Positions 31,737 through 41,688 of a stretch of 64,000 nucleotides of DNA are shown piece after piece (position 1 is the stretch's first letter; each line of letters begins with the position of its first letter). The stretch spans positions 2,274,051-2,338,050 of the forward strand of contig DS999531.1 of NCBI GenBank assembly GCA_000158135.1. Direction: 5' to 3'. The notes under the pieces are model-generated. The model searched no databases, had not been told where the DNA came from, and saw only the letters and a program-made list of their open reading frames with translations. Source of the DNA: Rhodobacteraceae bacterium KLH11 (lineage in GTDB: Bacteria; Pseudomonadota; Alphaproteobacteria; Rhodobacterales; Rhodobacteraceae). The translations under genes and the position numbers were made by a program.

Positions 31737-33739
31737 TGGGTCAGCCTCAGGTTTTGAATGGAAGTGCTGATAGAATCGAACACACGTTCGATCTGAGTTC
31801 CGGTTGCCTCGTAGTACCGGGCAGGCTTGACCGCACAGTCTTTCAGCATCTGCTTGACGCTGCTGGGAGCTTCGAATGCGATTGAGAAGATAAGAACTTC
31901 TTTCTCTTCAGCCTTTCCGCAAAGCGAAACTACCTGCTCGTTCTTTTTCGAGATATCCGCAGTAACAATGGAGTTTCTTATGAAGTCGTCTGCGTAGGTA
32001 TCTCCTTTAGTGCGCCTAAAGAGTGACTCAATTGCTTTGATCTCAGTATGCGCCCAGACATCAGGCCATTCCAACCTAACAGGTTGAGTGCCTAGTTCCG
32101 TGGCGTCCCGTACCTCGTCGTAAAAACTAGCGCATCGCCCTGTTGATGTATAAAATGTCTTGCAGCGGCGGTATCGAGTTGTGCCAGCACCATAAGCATG
32201 ATTCTGGTATTCTTCCCGCTCCCAGTACTTTTGGTTGGAGGTGTCCTTGTTTGTCCATTCATTTATTGAAACATCAGGCCACAAAAACTGACTATTGTCT
32301 TCGTCGACAAGTACAGAGTACTCCTGCGCACCTGCATTCCAGAAAACATCAGATGGACCATCGTTGTAAGGTGGTACAACTGCCCTCTGAAGATCGTTTT
32401 TGCCGTCCGTCATCAAGACCACAACCTTAAGAGTGTCGGTTGTATTGGTTGGGCGTGGTCGGTCCTCGAATATCTTCGGAACATTCGTGTCGTTGGCAAC
32501 TGTTTTGATCAGGGGTTGGATGCTCTCATCAAGAAGTGCCAATCCCCATTTCAAGCCGATATTGATAGAAGTGCTCCCTGCAGCTACCAAATTATTTATC
32601 TGTTTATTCAAGGTGTCGAGATCGTTCTGAATAACCACCATTTCACGCCGATCTGTGGGGGTATCTTCTCGGCAGGGAAAATTTGCGTCCCAAGGGGAGA
32701 ATCTGGAGACAACATCGTTAGTGCTCCGATGGTCCCTATTACCGCCCCTTCTAAAATCGTTGCTACGATTGGTGAAATGCAAAGATTGAGGCACGGAAGG
32801 GGGCGGATTTGTTGCCTCACTTGGGGCGCCTATTGAGAAGGCTGTAAACGGTATTGCGGTGAAGTCAGCGGGTTGGAATTCGATACAATTGGCAACTTTG
32901 TTCCCACCGGTCGTGTTAATTTTGTCCATCATATAGTCTGGCACGCCGACCTGCTCAGAATATGGTATGATGGAGATCGAAAGACTATCATCTGCCGATT
33001 TTTCCAGCATTTCCTTGACGAAATCTTTGGCTGCTTTCTGGAGATTAGTCAGTTTCGCCCCTTCCATCGAGCCAGAAACATCCAGCACCAGTGAAATTTC
33101 GACATTACCGATGGATTCTTCAGCCGCGCTGACAGCCGTTGAATTGATCGTGTCTACGCCGCTCCATTTCATAAAATGGGTTTCGATATTCAACTGTGCG
33201 CTGGCTTCCACCTTACGCTTACCCTGAAGTTCGACGGCGTTGGTTGTGGTGCTGGTACCAGCTGTGTCACCGCCGCTGCTTGTGCCATCGGAACCACTTT
33301 CGGTACCGCTGCTGGCTGTGTCGCTGGGGTCGCTATCGCTGCCACTTGCGTCACTGCTGTCGGTTCCATCGCCATCGCTATCGCTGGAGTCGGTGTTGAG
33401 GCAGGTCTCGGGATCCACTTTGATCTCGTCAATGATGCCCGGATCAAAGCCTTCCTTGCTAATATAATCATTTACCACAACACGCGGGCACAGCTCCTGA
33501 TCGAGGTCTGCGGCTGCAAGGACGGCGCGATCGAGTGCGTATTGCAGCCTCACGCGCTCACGGTCATAGCGCATCAGATCGACGGCAAACCCGGCCACGG
33601 TGAAAACGATCATGATCAGAAAGAGTGTCAGAATGGTCATCGAGCCGTCTGTCGAAACAGCAAACCGTCGCAGATGGCGTGAGCTTCTGTTCTCGCGATA
33701 GATACGGTTTAGCAGTGCCTTCAAATCATACTTGCGCAT
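31733..33739 (-). CDS. TadG-like protein with von Willebrand factor A domain
   Basis: A 668-residue protein. A TadG-type anchor (FAVSTDGSMTILTLFLIMIV, about 26-45) is followed by a short domain, then an unusual Asp/Ser/Gly/Thr-rich tract (about 115-166) and a VWA domain whose MIDAS motif is LVLDVSGSMEGAKL (about 216-229). The later half contains VVLMTDGKNDLQ (about 440) and a C-terminal segment typical of TadG. It is probably a periplasmic, metal-binding adhesion or assembly factor. The central part is less GC-rich than the neighbourhood, suggesting faster evolution or transfer. Confidence 0.88.
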   Translation of the reverse strand: MRKYDLKALLNRIYRENRSSRHLRRFAVSTDGSMTILTLFLIMIVFTVAGFAVDLMRYDRERVRLQYALDRAVLAAADLDQELCPRVVVNDYISKEGFDPGIIDEIKVDPETCLNTDSSDSDGDGTDSSDASGSDSDPSDTASSGTESGSDGTSSGGDTAGTSTTTNAVELQGKRKVEASAQLNIETHFMKWSGVDTINSTAVSAAEESIGNVEISLVLDVSGSMEGAKLTNLQKAAKDFVKEMLEKSADDSLSISIIPYSEQVGVPDYMMDKINTTGGNKVANCIEFQPADFTAIPFTAFSIGAPSEATNPPPSVPQSLHFTNRSNDFRRGGNRDHRSTNDVVSRFSPWDANFPCREDTPTDRREMVVIQNDLDTLNKQINNLVAAGSTSINIGLKWGLALLDESIQPLIKTVANDTNVPKIFEDRPRPTNTTDTLKVVVLMTDGKNDLQRAVVPPYNDGPSDVFWNAGAQEYSVLVDEDNSQFLWPDVSINEWTNKDTSNQKYWEREEYQNHAYGAGTTRYRRCKTFYTSTGRCASFYDEVRDATELGTQPVRLEWPDVWAHTEIKAIESLFRRTKGDTYADDFIRNSIVTADISKKNEQVVSLCGKAEEKEVLIFSIAFEAPSSVKQMLKDCAVKPARYYEATGTQIERVFDSISTSIQNLRLTQ
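33242..33397 (-). repeat. Low-complexity Asp/Ser-rich tract in the TadG-like gene
   Basis: About 52 codons almost only for Asp, Ser, Gly and Thr, built from imperfect DSSDSDGDG-like units. Such acidic tracts can bind calcium or act as flexible spacers; they are also prone to slippage and length change between strains. Confidence 0.8.
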
Positions 33740-34062
33740 AACGAATTCCTCTGTCGACCAGACACACGGATGCCAGCCCTTTGCGGCATTAATTTTTAAA
33801 CACGGATCGTGGCGAGATTTGGGCGTAGCGGCGGCTATACCCGCCGTTATTAACGAATTTCGGCGTTATTCACGAACTTTGAGCAGGTTTGTTTCGAAGG
33901 GTGAGACAATCATGCAGCATTCGTTAATCCGCGACTCACGCCATTCCGCGTGCCGTGATGTTCGTGAAACGATGAAAATAAGTGCAGTTACTGATTGCGG
34001 TAATTCACCAGCAGTGCGACAAAACGACATGACATATGTCATTTATCGGCACGGAGGATTTT
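33740..34062. promoter_or_regulatory. Intergenic region between tadG-like and gdh with palindromic operator
   Basis: No gene is seen in this 323-bp region, which must hold the promoters of both divergent genes. A 14-bp perfect palindrome, ATGACATATGTCAT, lies at 34029-34042, ending 20 bases before the gdh start, a good place for an operator. Several AT-rich TTAA runs are present, but no paired CtrA-type TTAA-N7-TTAA was found. Confidence 0.55.
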
Positions 34063-35493
34063 ATGACCGGCATTAAAGAACCCAGCTTTCGTGAGAGTGT
34101 TGATCTGATGTTCAACAGGGCTGCGTCTCTGATGGACCTGCCGCCGGGGCTGGAAGAGAAGATACGCGTTTGCAATGCCACCTATACTGTGCGGTTCGGT
34201 GTTCGTCTGCGCGGTGATATCCATACATTTACCGGATATCGCTCGGTTCATTCTGAACATATGGAACCCGTGAAAGGCGGCATTCGCTATGCGCTTGCCG
34301 TAAATCAGGACGAGGTCGAGGCGCTGGCTGCGCTGATGACATATAAATGTGCGCTGGTTGAAGCACCCTTCGGCGGCTCAAAAGGCGGGTTGTGTATTGA
34401 CCCGCGCAAATACGAAGAACACGAGATGGAGCAGATCACCCGCCGTTTTGCCTATGAATTGGCGAAACGTGATCTGATCAATCCCTCTCAGAACGTCCCC
34501 GCGCCGGATATGGGCACGGGTGAGCGCGAGATGGCGTGGATGGCCGACCAATATGCGCGTATGAATACAACCGACATCAATGCGCGTGCCTGTGTGACCG
34601 GCAAGCCCTTGAATGCGGGTGGTATCGCGGGGCGGGTCGAAGCGACCGGGCGGGGCATCCAGTATGCGCTGCGCGAGTTCTTCCGGAACCCCGAGGACGT
34701 CAAACAGGCGGGCATGTCGGGGACGCTGGATGGCAAGCGTATCGTTGTGCAGGGGCTGGGCAATGTGGGCTATCACGCGGCCAAGTTCCTCAGCGAGGAG
34801 GACGGATCGCGCATCATCGGGGTCATCGAATGGGACGGGGCTCTGTTTAACCCCGACGGCATTGATGTAGAGGCCGTGCGGCAGTGGATCGTCAAACACG
34901 GGGGTGTGAAGGATTATCCGGATGCCACCCATTCGGCTGAAGGCGGCACTGTGCTTGAGGCTGATTGTGACATCCTGATCCCCGCCGCGCTGGAAGGGGT
35001 GATCAACCTGTCCAATGCCGACCGGATCAAGGCTCCGCTGATTATCGAGGCTGCAAACGGGCCCGTTACGGCCGGTGCGGATGAGGTGTTGCGCAAGAAA
35101 GGCACGGTCATCATCCCCGATATGTATGCCAACGCGGGTGGTGTAACGGTGTCGTATTTCGAATGGGTCAAGAACCTCAGCCATATCCGCTTTGGCCGGA
35201 TGCAGCGCCGCCAGGAAGAGGCGCGGCATGAGCTGATTGTCAGCGAGCTGCAGCGGCTGGATCGGTATCTTGGCGATGCGTGGTCGATGTCTCCGGATTT
35301 CAAGGCCAGGTATCTCAGGGGCGCGGATGAGCTTGAACTGGTGCGGTCGGGTCTCGATGACACGATGCGCATTGCTTATCAGGCGATGCGTGAGGTCTGG
35401 CATGAGCGGGGTGATGTAGATGATCTGCGCACGGCGGCTTACATGGTCGCGATTGACAAAGTATCGAAAAGCTATCGCGCCAAAGGGCTATGA
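34063..35493 (+). CDS. gdhA: Glu/Leu/Phe/Val-family glutamate dehydrogenase
   Basis: A 476-residue enzyme from the ATG at 34063, which has GGAGG five bases upstream. Substrate-binding motifs are MEPVKGGIRYA (about 67-77) and TYKCALVEAPFGGSKGG (about 93-109, catalytic Lys); the cofactor motif is VVQGLGNVGYHAAKFL (about 229-244); the C-terminal NANGGVTVSYFEW-like segment is present as YANAGGVTVSYFEWVKN. It interconverts glutamate and 2-oxoglutarate. NAD versus NADP use is not decided here. A palindrome upstream and a terminator downstream suggest a single-gene unit. Confidence 0.93.
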   Translation: MTGIKEPSFRESVDLMFNRAASLMDLPPGLEEKIRVCNATYTVRFGVRLRGDIHTFTGYRSVHSEHMEPVKGGIRYALAVNQDEVEALAALMTYKCALVEAPFGGSKGGLCIDPRKYEEHEMEQITRRFAYELAKRDLINPSQNVPAPDMGTGEREMAWMADQYARMNTTDINARACVTGKPLNAGGIAGRVEATGRGIQYALREFFRNPEDVKQAGMSGTLDGKRIVVQGLGNVGYHAAKFLSEEDGSRIIGVIEWDGALFNPDGIDVEAVRQWIVKHGGVKDYPDATHSAEGGTVLEADCDILIPAALEGVINLSNADRIKAPLIIEAANGPVTAGADEVLRKKGTVIIPDMYANAGGVTVSYFEWVKNLSHIRFGRMQRRQEEARHELIVSELQRLDRYLGDAWSMSPDFKARYLRGADELELVRSGLDDTMRIAYQAMREVWHERGDVDDLRTAAYMVAIDKVSKSYRAKGL

Positions 35494-35516
35494 AGGTGCT
35501 AAATCAAGGTATTGGG

Positions 35517-35548
35517 AAAGCGGTCAGCCATCGGTCTGGCCGCTTTTC
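35517..35548 (+). terminator. Rho-independent terminator after gdh
   Basis: The arms AAAGCGGTCAG and CTGGCCGCTTT pair over 11 bases with one G-T, loop ccatcggt, followed by TTTTC. It lies 23 bases after the gdh stop. Confidence 0.8.
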
Positions 35549-35698
35549 TATTTGGCAGTGTAAGGTTGGCGTCTGCCTCCGGCCCTGAACGTGCGACCCG
35601 GGGGTCGAAGGCCGAGGTTGCGATTTGAAAAAGGGCGATGGAAGGTGCCGTCGCACGCGGGTAAGCTGTACCAGATGAAACGAATCCGGGAGACCCCC

Positions 35699-35995
35699 AT
35701 GTTGCGTATCGCCAGTGTTGCGGTCCTTTTTGCCACCCCCTTGGTTGCTCAGGAAACCAAGGAGCAAAGTTGCCAGTATCAGGCCGATGTGGTGGCCGCA
35801 GTCCAACAGGCGCGGCTGGATCGTGTCAAGGAACGGGACGTGGCGCAGGTGGTGGCTGATAACGGCCCGACTTGGCCCGAGAATTACAATGCCGCAATCC
35901 CGCTGATTGCCCCGTGGGTATATGAGCAAAAGATGCGTGATGTGCGTAAAAAGGATCTGGGAGCTGCGTGGCTGGAACTGTGCCTGCAACAATAA
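35699..35995 (+). CDS. Small exported protein of unknown function
   Basis: A 98-residue protein with a signal peptide (MLRIASVAVLFATPLVAQ). GGGAG lies six bases before the ATG at 35699; an in-frame ATG 24 bp upstream is an alternative. The mature part contains two cysteines and a helical, charged central region (VVAAVQQARLDRVKERDVAQ). Similar small proteins are found upstream of dnaG in Roseobacters. No function is known. Confidence 0.75.
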   Translation: MLRIASVAVLFATPLVAQETKEQSCQYQADVVAAVQQARLDRVKERDVAQVVADNGPTWPENYNAAIPLIAPWVYEQKMRDVRKKDLGAAWLELCLQQ

Positions 35996-36075
35996 TCCAC
36001 AGCCCCCACATTTCTTTGTGGACAACCGCGCGTCATCCCCTTGGCGCGCGTTTTCATTTCTGGCAGGTTTGATCC

Positions 36076-38022
36076 ATGTCTTTGCCCCCCGGATTTCTGG
36101 ATGAACTGCGCACGCGCCTCAGCCTGTCTCAGGTGGTGGGGCGTAAGGTCATGTGGGACCAACGCAAATCCAATCAGGGCAAAGGGGATATGTGGGCACC
36201 GTGCCCGTTTCACCACGAAAAGACAGCCTCATTCCACGTCGATGACCAAAAGGGTTTCTATTACTGCTTTGGCTGCCACGCCAAAGGAGACGCAATCAGC
36301 TTTGTGAAAGAGACCGAAAATGTTTCGTTCATCGAAGCGGTTGAGATTCTGGCGCGCGAGGCCGGGATGCCGATGCCTGCACGGGATCCCAAGGCACAGG
36401 AAAAGCAGGATCGGCGCTCGCAACTGGCTGATGTGATGGAGCAGGCGGTTCAATTCTTCAGGCTGCAGCTCAAAACCGGGGCAGGGGCCGCCGCGCGCGA
36501 TTATCTGACCCGTCGCGGGCTGGATGCGCAGGCGCTGGACCGGTGGGAGATTGGGTTTGCTCCGGATGGGTGGCAGGCATTGTGGGATCACCTGCGCGGC
36601 AAGAACGTGACCGAGGACCTGATCCTTGGGGCCGGGCTGGCGAAACCGTCGAACAAGGGCAAAAAGCCCTATGACACCTTCCGCAACCGCATCATCTACC
36701 CGATCCGCGATCCGCGCGGGCGGTGCATCGCTTTCGGTGGTCGCGCGATGGACCCGAATGACAACGCAAAATACCTGAACTCGCCCGAGACCGACCTGTT
36801 TGATAAGGGCCGCAGTCTCTATAACCACGGCCCTGCCCGGCAGGCGGCGGGGAAGGGGCAGCCTCTGATCGTGGCCGAAGGCTATATGGACGTGATCGCG
36901 CTGGCCGAGGCCGGGTTCGGGGCATCTGTCGCGCCTCTGGGAACGGCGATCACCGAACATCAGCTGCAATTGCTGTGGCGGATTTCGAACGAGCCGATCA
37001 TAGCGCTGGATGGCGACACGGCCGGTCTGCGTGCCGCGATGCGCGCGGTTGATCTGGCTTTACCGCTGCTTGAGGCGGGGAAATCCCTGCGTTTTGCCCT
37101 GATGCCCGAGGGCAAAGATCCTGACGACCTGCTGCGCGCCGAAGGGCCGGGCGCTGTGCAGGCCGTTCTGGAAGGCGCCATCCCCATGGTGAAACTGCTG
37201 TGGCAGCGCGAGACGGAAGGCAAAGTGTTCGACAGCCCCGAGCGCAAAGCCGCGCTGGATAAATCCCTGCGGGACAAGATCAAGCTGATCCGTGACCCCT
37301 CGATCCGGTCCCATTACGGGCAGGAAATTAAAGACCTGCGCTGGCAATTGTTTCGCCCACAGCGACAATCACAAAATCGTGCGTGGCAACCCCGCGGCAA
37401 GTGGCAGCCGCAACAACCGGCGACGCCGGGGGCGCGGGCGTCTTTTCTGGCCTCGTCAGAAAATGCGGATATCGAACTGCGCGAGGCGGCGATTCTGGCC
37501 ATCGCCCTCCTGAACCCTGACGTGGTGGTGCAGTTTGAAACCCAGCTGGAAGAAATGGACTGCCGCAACCCGGATCATTCCGCCCTGCGCGGGGCCATCC
37601 TGCGCCATGCAATCGATGATCCCGAAAATCTGAAAGATCATATCGTTCAAACTTTGGGGCCTGAACCCCTTGAAAACCTGCTGGCCCTTCGCCATGTCGC
37701 AGTGATCCCCTGTGTGTACAAACCGGGCGACGTTGAAAAGGCTCAGATGACGCTGGCCGAGGAACTCGCAAAGATCAAAGCGCTCCGGGGGTTGGATGCC
37801 GAGATAGCCGAAGCCGCAGAGGAGTTGTCCGATCTGGCCGATGAGGCGCTGACATATCGGCTGGCGCAAGCCGCCGAAGAGCGTAACCGTACAAGCCGCA
37901 GCCAGAATGAGGACAAGGCCGTTTTCGACATCGCTGACAATGGTGCGCGAATCAACCGTGACGAGAAAGACGCGTTTGAGGCCATCATGTCGGGTATCAA
38001 TTTCGAACGGAAACGCCGCTAA
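36076..38022 (+). CDS. dnaG: DNA primase
   Basis: A 648-residue primase. The N-terminal CHC2 zinc finger is C43, H46, C64, C67 (CPFHHEK and YYCFGC). The catalytic core includes RIIYPIRDPRGRCIAFGGRA, the TOPRIM segment LIVAEGYMDVIALAEAGF (about 268-285) and EPIIALDGDTAGLRAA (about 308-323, metal Asp residues). A C-terminal helicase-binding region ends the protein. It makes replication primers. It is followed by rpoD after 111 bp, the conserved macromolecular-synthesis order. Confidence 0.96.
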   Translation: MSLPPGFLDELRTRLSLSQVVGRKVMWDQRKSNQGKGDMWAPCPFHHEKTASFHVDDQKGFYYCFGCHAKGDAISFVKETENVSFIEAVEILAREAGMPMPARDPKAQEKQDRRSQLADVMEQAVQFFRLQLKTGAGAAARDYLTRRGLDAQALDRWEIGFAPDGWQALWDHLRGKNVTEDLILGAGLAKPSNKGKKPYDTFRNRIIYPIRDPRGRCIAFGGRAMDPNDNAKYLNSPETDLFDKGRSLYNHGPARQAAGKGQPLIVAEGYMDVIALAEAGFGASVAPLGTAITEHQLQLLWRISNEPIIALDGDTAGLRAAMRAVDLALPLLEAGKSLRFALMPEGKDPDDLLRAEGPGAVQAVLEGAIPMVKLLWQRETEGKVFDSPERKAALDKSLRDKIKLIRDPSIRSHYGQEIKDLRWQLFRPQRQSQNRAWQPRGKWQPQQPATPGARASFLASSENADIELREAAILAIALLNPDVVVQFETQLEEMDCRNPDHSALRGAILRHAIDDPENLKDHIVQTLGPEPLENLLALRHVAVIPCVYKPGDVEKAQMTLAEELAKIKALRGLDAEIAEAAEELSDLADEALTYRLAQAAEERNRTSRSQNEDKAVFDIADNGARINRDEKDAFEAIMSGINFERKRR

Positions 38023-38133
38023 AGTGATGTTTTCGTAAGGCACTGGAAAAGAAAACACGTAAACGGGTAGCCGAATCACTTCTACGCGCTAATGATTCGG
38101 CCAAACGAATCACCCATCCCTGCAGAGCATTGA

Positions 38134-40122
38134 ATGGCCGCCAAGGATACGAACGAAGACCGCAAATCCGACGAGCAGGAACAGGAAATCTCGCTGGACA
38201 TGAGCCAGGCCCAGGTCAAGAAGATGATCGCCGAGGCCCGCGAGAAAGGCTACATCACATACGACCAGCTCAATCAGGTTCTGCCGCCTGATCAGGTCAG
38301 CTCGGAACAGATCGAAGACGTTATGTCGATGCTGTCCGAAATGGGCATCAACATCATCGAAGATGAAGAGGCCGAAGAAGAAGAGAACAAGGGCTCGACC
38401 GATCTGGTCACAACCGAGGGCCCGCGCGAGGTTGCGCTGGCCGGTGCCCAGACCGAAAAACTGGACCGCACCGATGACCCTGTCCGCATGTATCTGCGCG
38501 AGATGGGCAGCGTTGAACTGCTGAGCCGCGAGGGCGAGATCGCCATCGCCAAGCGGATCGAGGCGGGCCGGAACACGATGATCGCGGGCCTGTGCGAAAG
38601 CCCGCTGACCTTTCAGGCGATCACCATCTGGCATGACGAATTGCTGAGCGAAGACATTCTGTTACGCGATGTTATTGATCTGGAGACAACGTTCGGCAAC
38701 CAGCTGGACGAAGACGGTGACGTGCAGGAGCCGGTTGTCGATACATCATCCGTTCAGGCCGCCAAGCCTGAAAAGGACACGGGGCCCGAACTGGACGCCG
38801 ATGGCAACCCGATCGCCAGCGATGACGATGACGATGACGACGATCAGGCCAACATGTCGCTGGCCGCGATGGAAGCGGCGCTGAAAGATCAGGTGCTGAC
38901 CACGCTTGAGCGTATCTCGAACGACTTTGCGATGCTGTCGGAAATGCAGGACAGCCGGATTTCGGCGACTCTGAATGAAGACGGATCTTTCAGCGAGAAA
39001 GACGAAGAGACCTATCAGAAGCTGCGTGCCGAGATTGTTGAACTGGTGAACGGGCTTCACCTGCACAACAACCGGATCGAAGCCTTGATCGATCAGCTTT
39101 ACGGCATCAACCGCCGGATCATGTCGCTGGACAGTTCCATGGTAAAGCTGGCGGATCAGGCCCGTATCAACCGCCGGGAATTCATCGACGCCTATCGCGG
39201 CCGTGAGCTGGATCCGAACTGGCTGGCCGAGATGGCCGAAAAGCCGGGCCGGGGCTGGCAGATGTTCATCGAACGCTCAACCGCGAAGGTCGAGGAACTG
39301 CGCAACGATATGGCGCAGGTCGGCCAGTATGTGGGTCTCGACATCCCTGAATTCCGTCGCATCGTGCAACAGGTTCAGAAGGGCGAAAAAGAGGCGCGGC
39401 AGGCCAAGAAAGAAATGGTCGAAGCCAACCTGCGTCTGGTGATCTCGATTGCCAAAAAGTACACCAACCGCGGCCTGCAATTCCTTGATCTTATTCAGGA
39501 AGGTAACATCGGCCTGATGAAGGCGGTGGACAAGTTCGAATATCGCCGGGGTTATAAATTCTCGACCTATGCGACCTGGTGGATCCGGCAGGCGATCACG
39601 CGCTCGATTGCGGATCAGGCGCGCACGATCCGTATTCCGGTGCATATGATCGAGACGATCAACAAGCTGGTCCGCACCGGCCGGCAGATGCTGCATGAAA
39701 TCGGCCGCGAGCCGACGCCCGAAGAGCTGGCCGAAAAGCTGCAAATGCCGCTGGAGAAGGTGCGCAAGGTGATGAAAATCGCCAAAGAGCCGATCTCTCT
39801 GGAGACGCCGATTGGCGACGAGGAAGACAGCCAGCTGGGCGATTTCATCGAGGACAAGAACGCGGTGCTGCCGCTGGACAGCGCCATTCAGGAAAACCTC
39901 AAGGAAACCACCACACGGGTTCTGGCCTCGCTCACCCCGCGAGAGGAGCGGGTTCTGCGGATGCGCTTTGGCATTGGTATGAACACCGACCATACGCTGG
40001 AAGAGGTTGGCCAGCAGTTCAGCGTGACGCGCGAACGCATCCGTCAGATCGAAGCGAAAGCGCTGCGCAAGCTGAAGCATCCCAGCCGGTCACGAAAATT
40101 GCGGTCTTTTCTGGATCAGTAA
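38134..40122 (+). CDS. rpoD: Primary RNA polymerase sigma factor (sigma-70)
   Basis: A 662-residue sigma-70 with region 1.1, region 1.2 ([20 protein letters not shown], about 112-131), an acidic insertion ([11 protein letters not shown], about 230-240), the non-conserved region and regions 2-4. Region 2 has [20 protein letters not shown] and the -10 recognition segment [20 protein letters not shown]. Region 4.2 is [20 protein letters not shown]. It directs housekeeping transcription. A terminator follows immediately. Confidence 0.97.
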   Translation: MAAKDTNEDRKSDEQEQEISLDMSQAQVKKMIAEAREKGYITYDQLNQVLPPDQVSSEQIEDVMSMLSEMGINIIEDEEAEEEENKGSTDLVTTEGPREVALAGAQTEKLDRTDDPVRMYLREMGSVELLSREGEIAIAKRIEAGRNTMIAGLCESPLTFQAITIWHDELLSEDILLRDVIDLETTFGNQLDEDGDVQEPVVDTSSVQAAKPEKDTGPELDADGNPIASDDDDDDDDQANMSLAAMEAALKDQVLTTLERISNDFAMLSEMQDSRISATLNEDGSFSEKDEETYQKLRAEIVELVNGLHLHNNRIEALIDQLYGINRRIMSLDSSMVKLADQARINRREFIDAYRGRELDPNWLAEMAEKPGRGWQMFIERSTAKVEELRNDMAQVGQYVGLDIPEFRRIVQQVQKGEKEARQAKKEMVEANLRLVISIAKKYTNRGLQFLDLIQEGNIGLMKAVDKFEYRRGYKFSTYATWWIRQAITRSIADQARTIRIPVHMIETINKLVRTGRQMLHEIGREPTPEELAEKLQMPLEKVRKVMKIAKEPISLETPIGDEEDSQLGDFIEDKNAVLPLDSAIQENLKETTTRVLASLTPREERVLRMRFGIGMNTDHTLEEVGQQFSVTRERIRQIEAKALRKLKHPSRSRKLRSFLDQ

Positions 40123-40140
40123 TACCAGATCAATAAAACC

Positions 40141-40169
40141 AAAGGCGCCCCGGAAGAGGCGCCTTTTTT
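40141..40169 (+). terminator. Rho-independent terminator after rpoD
   Basis: The arms AAAGGCGCC and GGCGCCTTT form a perfect 9-bp stem ending in a run of six T. It begins 18 bases after the rpoD stop. Confidence 0.92.
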
Positions 40170-40324
40170 CTTTGCGGGTTTCCCTGCCCGGATCACATTG
40201 TCAAAACTTCGATTCAAATTGGCGAGAACGCACAAGGACAGCGCGGGGTCGTGGCCTATATCGCCGGTGTCCACTCATGGACAGGCCGGGGCGAGGTGGT
40301 GGCACTGATGACCCCCGGCCACCT

Positions 40325-41344
40325 TCAGATACGCGACAGCGGCTGCGATACCCGCTTGCGGAACGCGCTGGGGGCCTGACCGGTCCAGCGCTTGAAGGCA
40401 GTCGAGAAAGCAGCCTGATCGGAATACCCCAGCACATATGAAACCTCGGACAGGTTCATACCGTTCTTGATGAATGTCTGCGCCAGATCGCAGCGCAGAT
40501 CCTCGACAATCTCGCGATAAGACGTGCCCTCGCTGGTCAGGCGACGCGACAAGGTGCGCGGGCTGAGCCCCAGCTGTGCCGCGGCCTCTTCGGCCTGTAT
40601 GATGCCACCTGGCATGGACCGGGTGATCAGCCCTTCGATCTGCGCCCGGGTTTGTTGGGCCGGGGAGTGTCGCTCAGCCAGCAGACGCTCGCCATATGCC
40701 AACAAATGCGCCCGCAGGCTGGGATCATAGGTCGGAACCGGTATCTCAAGCGAAGGCAGAGACAAGATAATCTCCATCCGCTCGGCCCCGAATCTGACGG
40801 GGAAGCTGCCGACTTTTTGAAACCTGTCCACGTGGTTCCCGACACTGTGCTGAAACCGCAGTTCAATAGGCCGCACGTTGACCTGGGTCAGCGCCCGTAT
40901 ACGCGCGACACCTGCAAAAAGCAGAAACTCTGTCCGGCGATGATATCGGGAAAAGCTGTGATCTTTCCAGTCCGCCTCTAACGAGGCCGAGTTGCCTGCA
41001 ATGCGCAGATTGAAGGCAAGCGCGGGATCAATGATGCTATGAAACCGCGCTGCGTTTTCCAGAACCTGTTTCAGATCACGCGAGTATTTGCTGATATATC
41101 CGGTCACGCTGGAGGTTGACCTGAAATCCAACCCGGTGCGCGCGCCAAACACGATATCACCTATAGCATCGCACGCATGGCGTACAAAAAGCGCTTCTTT
41201 ATGGGCGCTGCAATATGTGGCAGGGGGGTCGACATCGGCGCGAGACAGGCCGCTGGTCTTCAAGACCCGCTCGACCACGGCGGGGCCAGCATGTTCCTCA
41301 AGCTTTCGTGTCAGCAATTGAATGCGGGAAATATCGACGTCCAT
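40325..41344 (-). CDS. AraC-family transcriptional regulator
   Basis: A 339-residue regulator. The N-terminal two thirds resemble the arabinose-binding-type (OruR/ArmR-like) sensor domain, with DIVFGARTGLDF and LRIAGNSASLEADWKDHSF segments. The C-terminal AraC DNA-binding domain includes AAAQLGLSPRTLSRRLTSEG (about 262-281) and the second helix-turn-helix LSEVSYVLGYSDQAAFSTAF with FKRWTGQAPSAFRK (about 305-332). It lies alone between rpoD and an open intergenic region. The target and effector are unknown. Confidence 0.9.
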   Translation of the reverse strand: MDVDISRIQLLTRKLEEHAGPAVVERVLKTSGLSRADVDPPATYCSAHKEALFVRHACDAIGDIVFGARTGLDFRSTSSVTGYISKYSRDLKQVLENAARFHSIIDPALAFNLRIAGNSASLEADWKDHSFSRYHRRTEFLLFAGVARIRALTQVNVRPIELRFQHSVGNHVDRFQKVGSFPVRFGAERMEIILSLPSLEIPVPTYDPSLRAHLLAYGERLLAERHSPAQQTRAQIEGLITRSMPGGIIQAEEAAAQLGLSPRTLSRRLTSEGTSYREIVEDLRCDLAQTFIKNGMNLSEVSYVLGYSDQAAFSTAFKRWTGQAPSAFRKRVSQPLSRI

Positions 41345-41688
41345 AATCCTGCCTGAAACTCACCCTGATAATCTGATCAGCGTAGCTGCAAAACATGGCC
41401 GCAGGCCAGCCCCGGGCCCGGGATCCTTTGTTTTGTCTGCAGCGCGCAAAGATTTGACTGGAATTGTTAAGACCTGCAACCAAGCAACATTTAAAGTGTT
41501 GTTGTTGTCGGGTCAGCGCCTCGCGGGGATGAGGTCAGAGCCTGAGCGAACGGTCCACCAAGCCGTTTAAACAGGTTCCCCGACACGCCCCCCTAACGAA
41601 CGTGCGGCGCTGGTCGGTCATGTCGCATTGCGACCAACCTGCTGGCATGACAGCATCATCCTGTCCTGAGGCAACCTGTTGAAATCCC
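41345..41688. other. Intergenic region without recognised features
   Basis: These 344 bp separate the divergent AraC regulator and DCC-family genes. No gene, tRNA, convincing palindrome or terminator was seen. It should hold both promoters. Confidence 0.5.

Noticed and set aside
34378-35403. A 341-codon minus-strand frame inside glutamate dehydrogenase
   Set aside because: It is an antisense shadow; the dehydrogenase has complete motifs and a good start.
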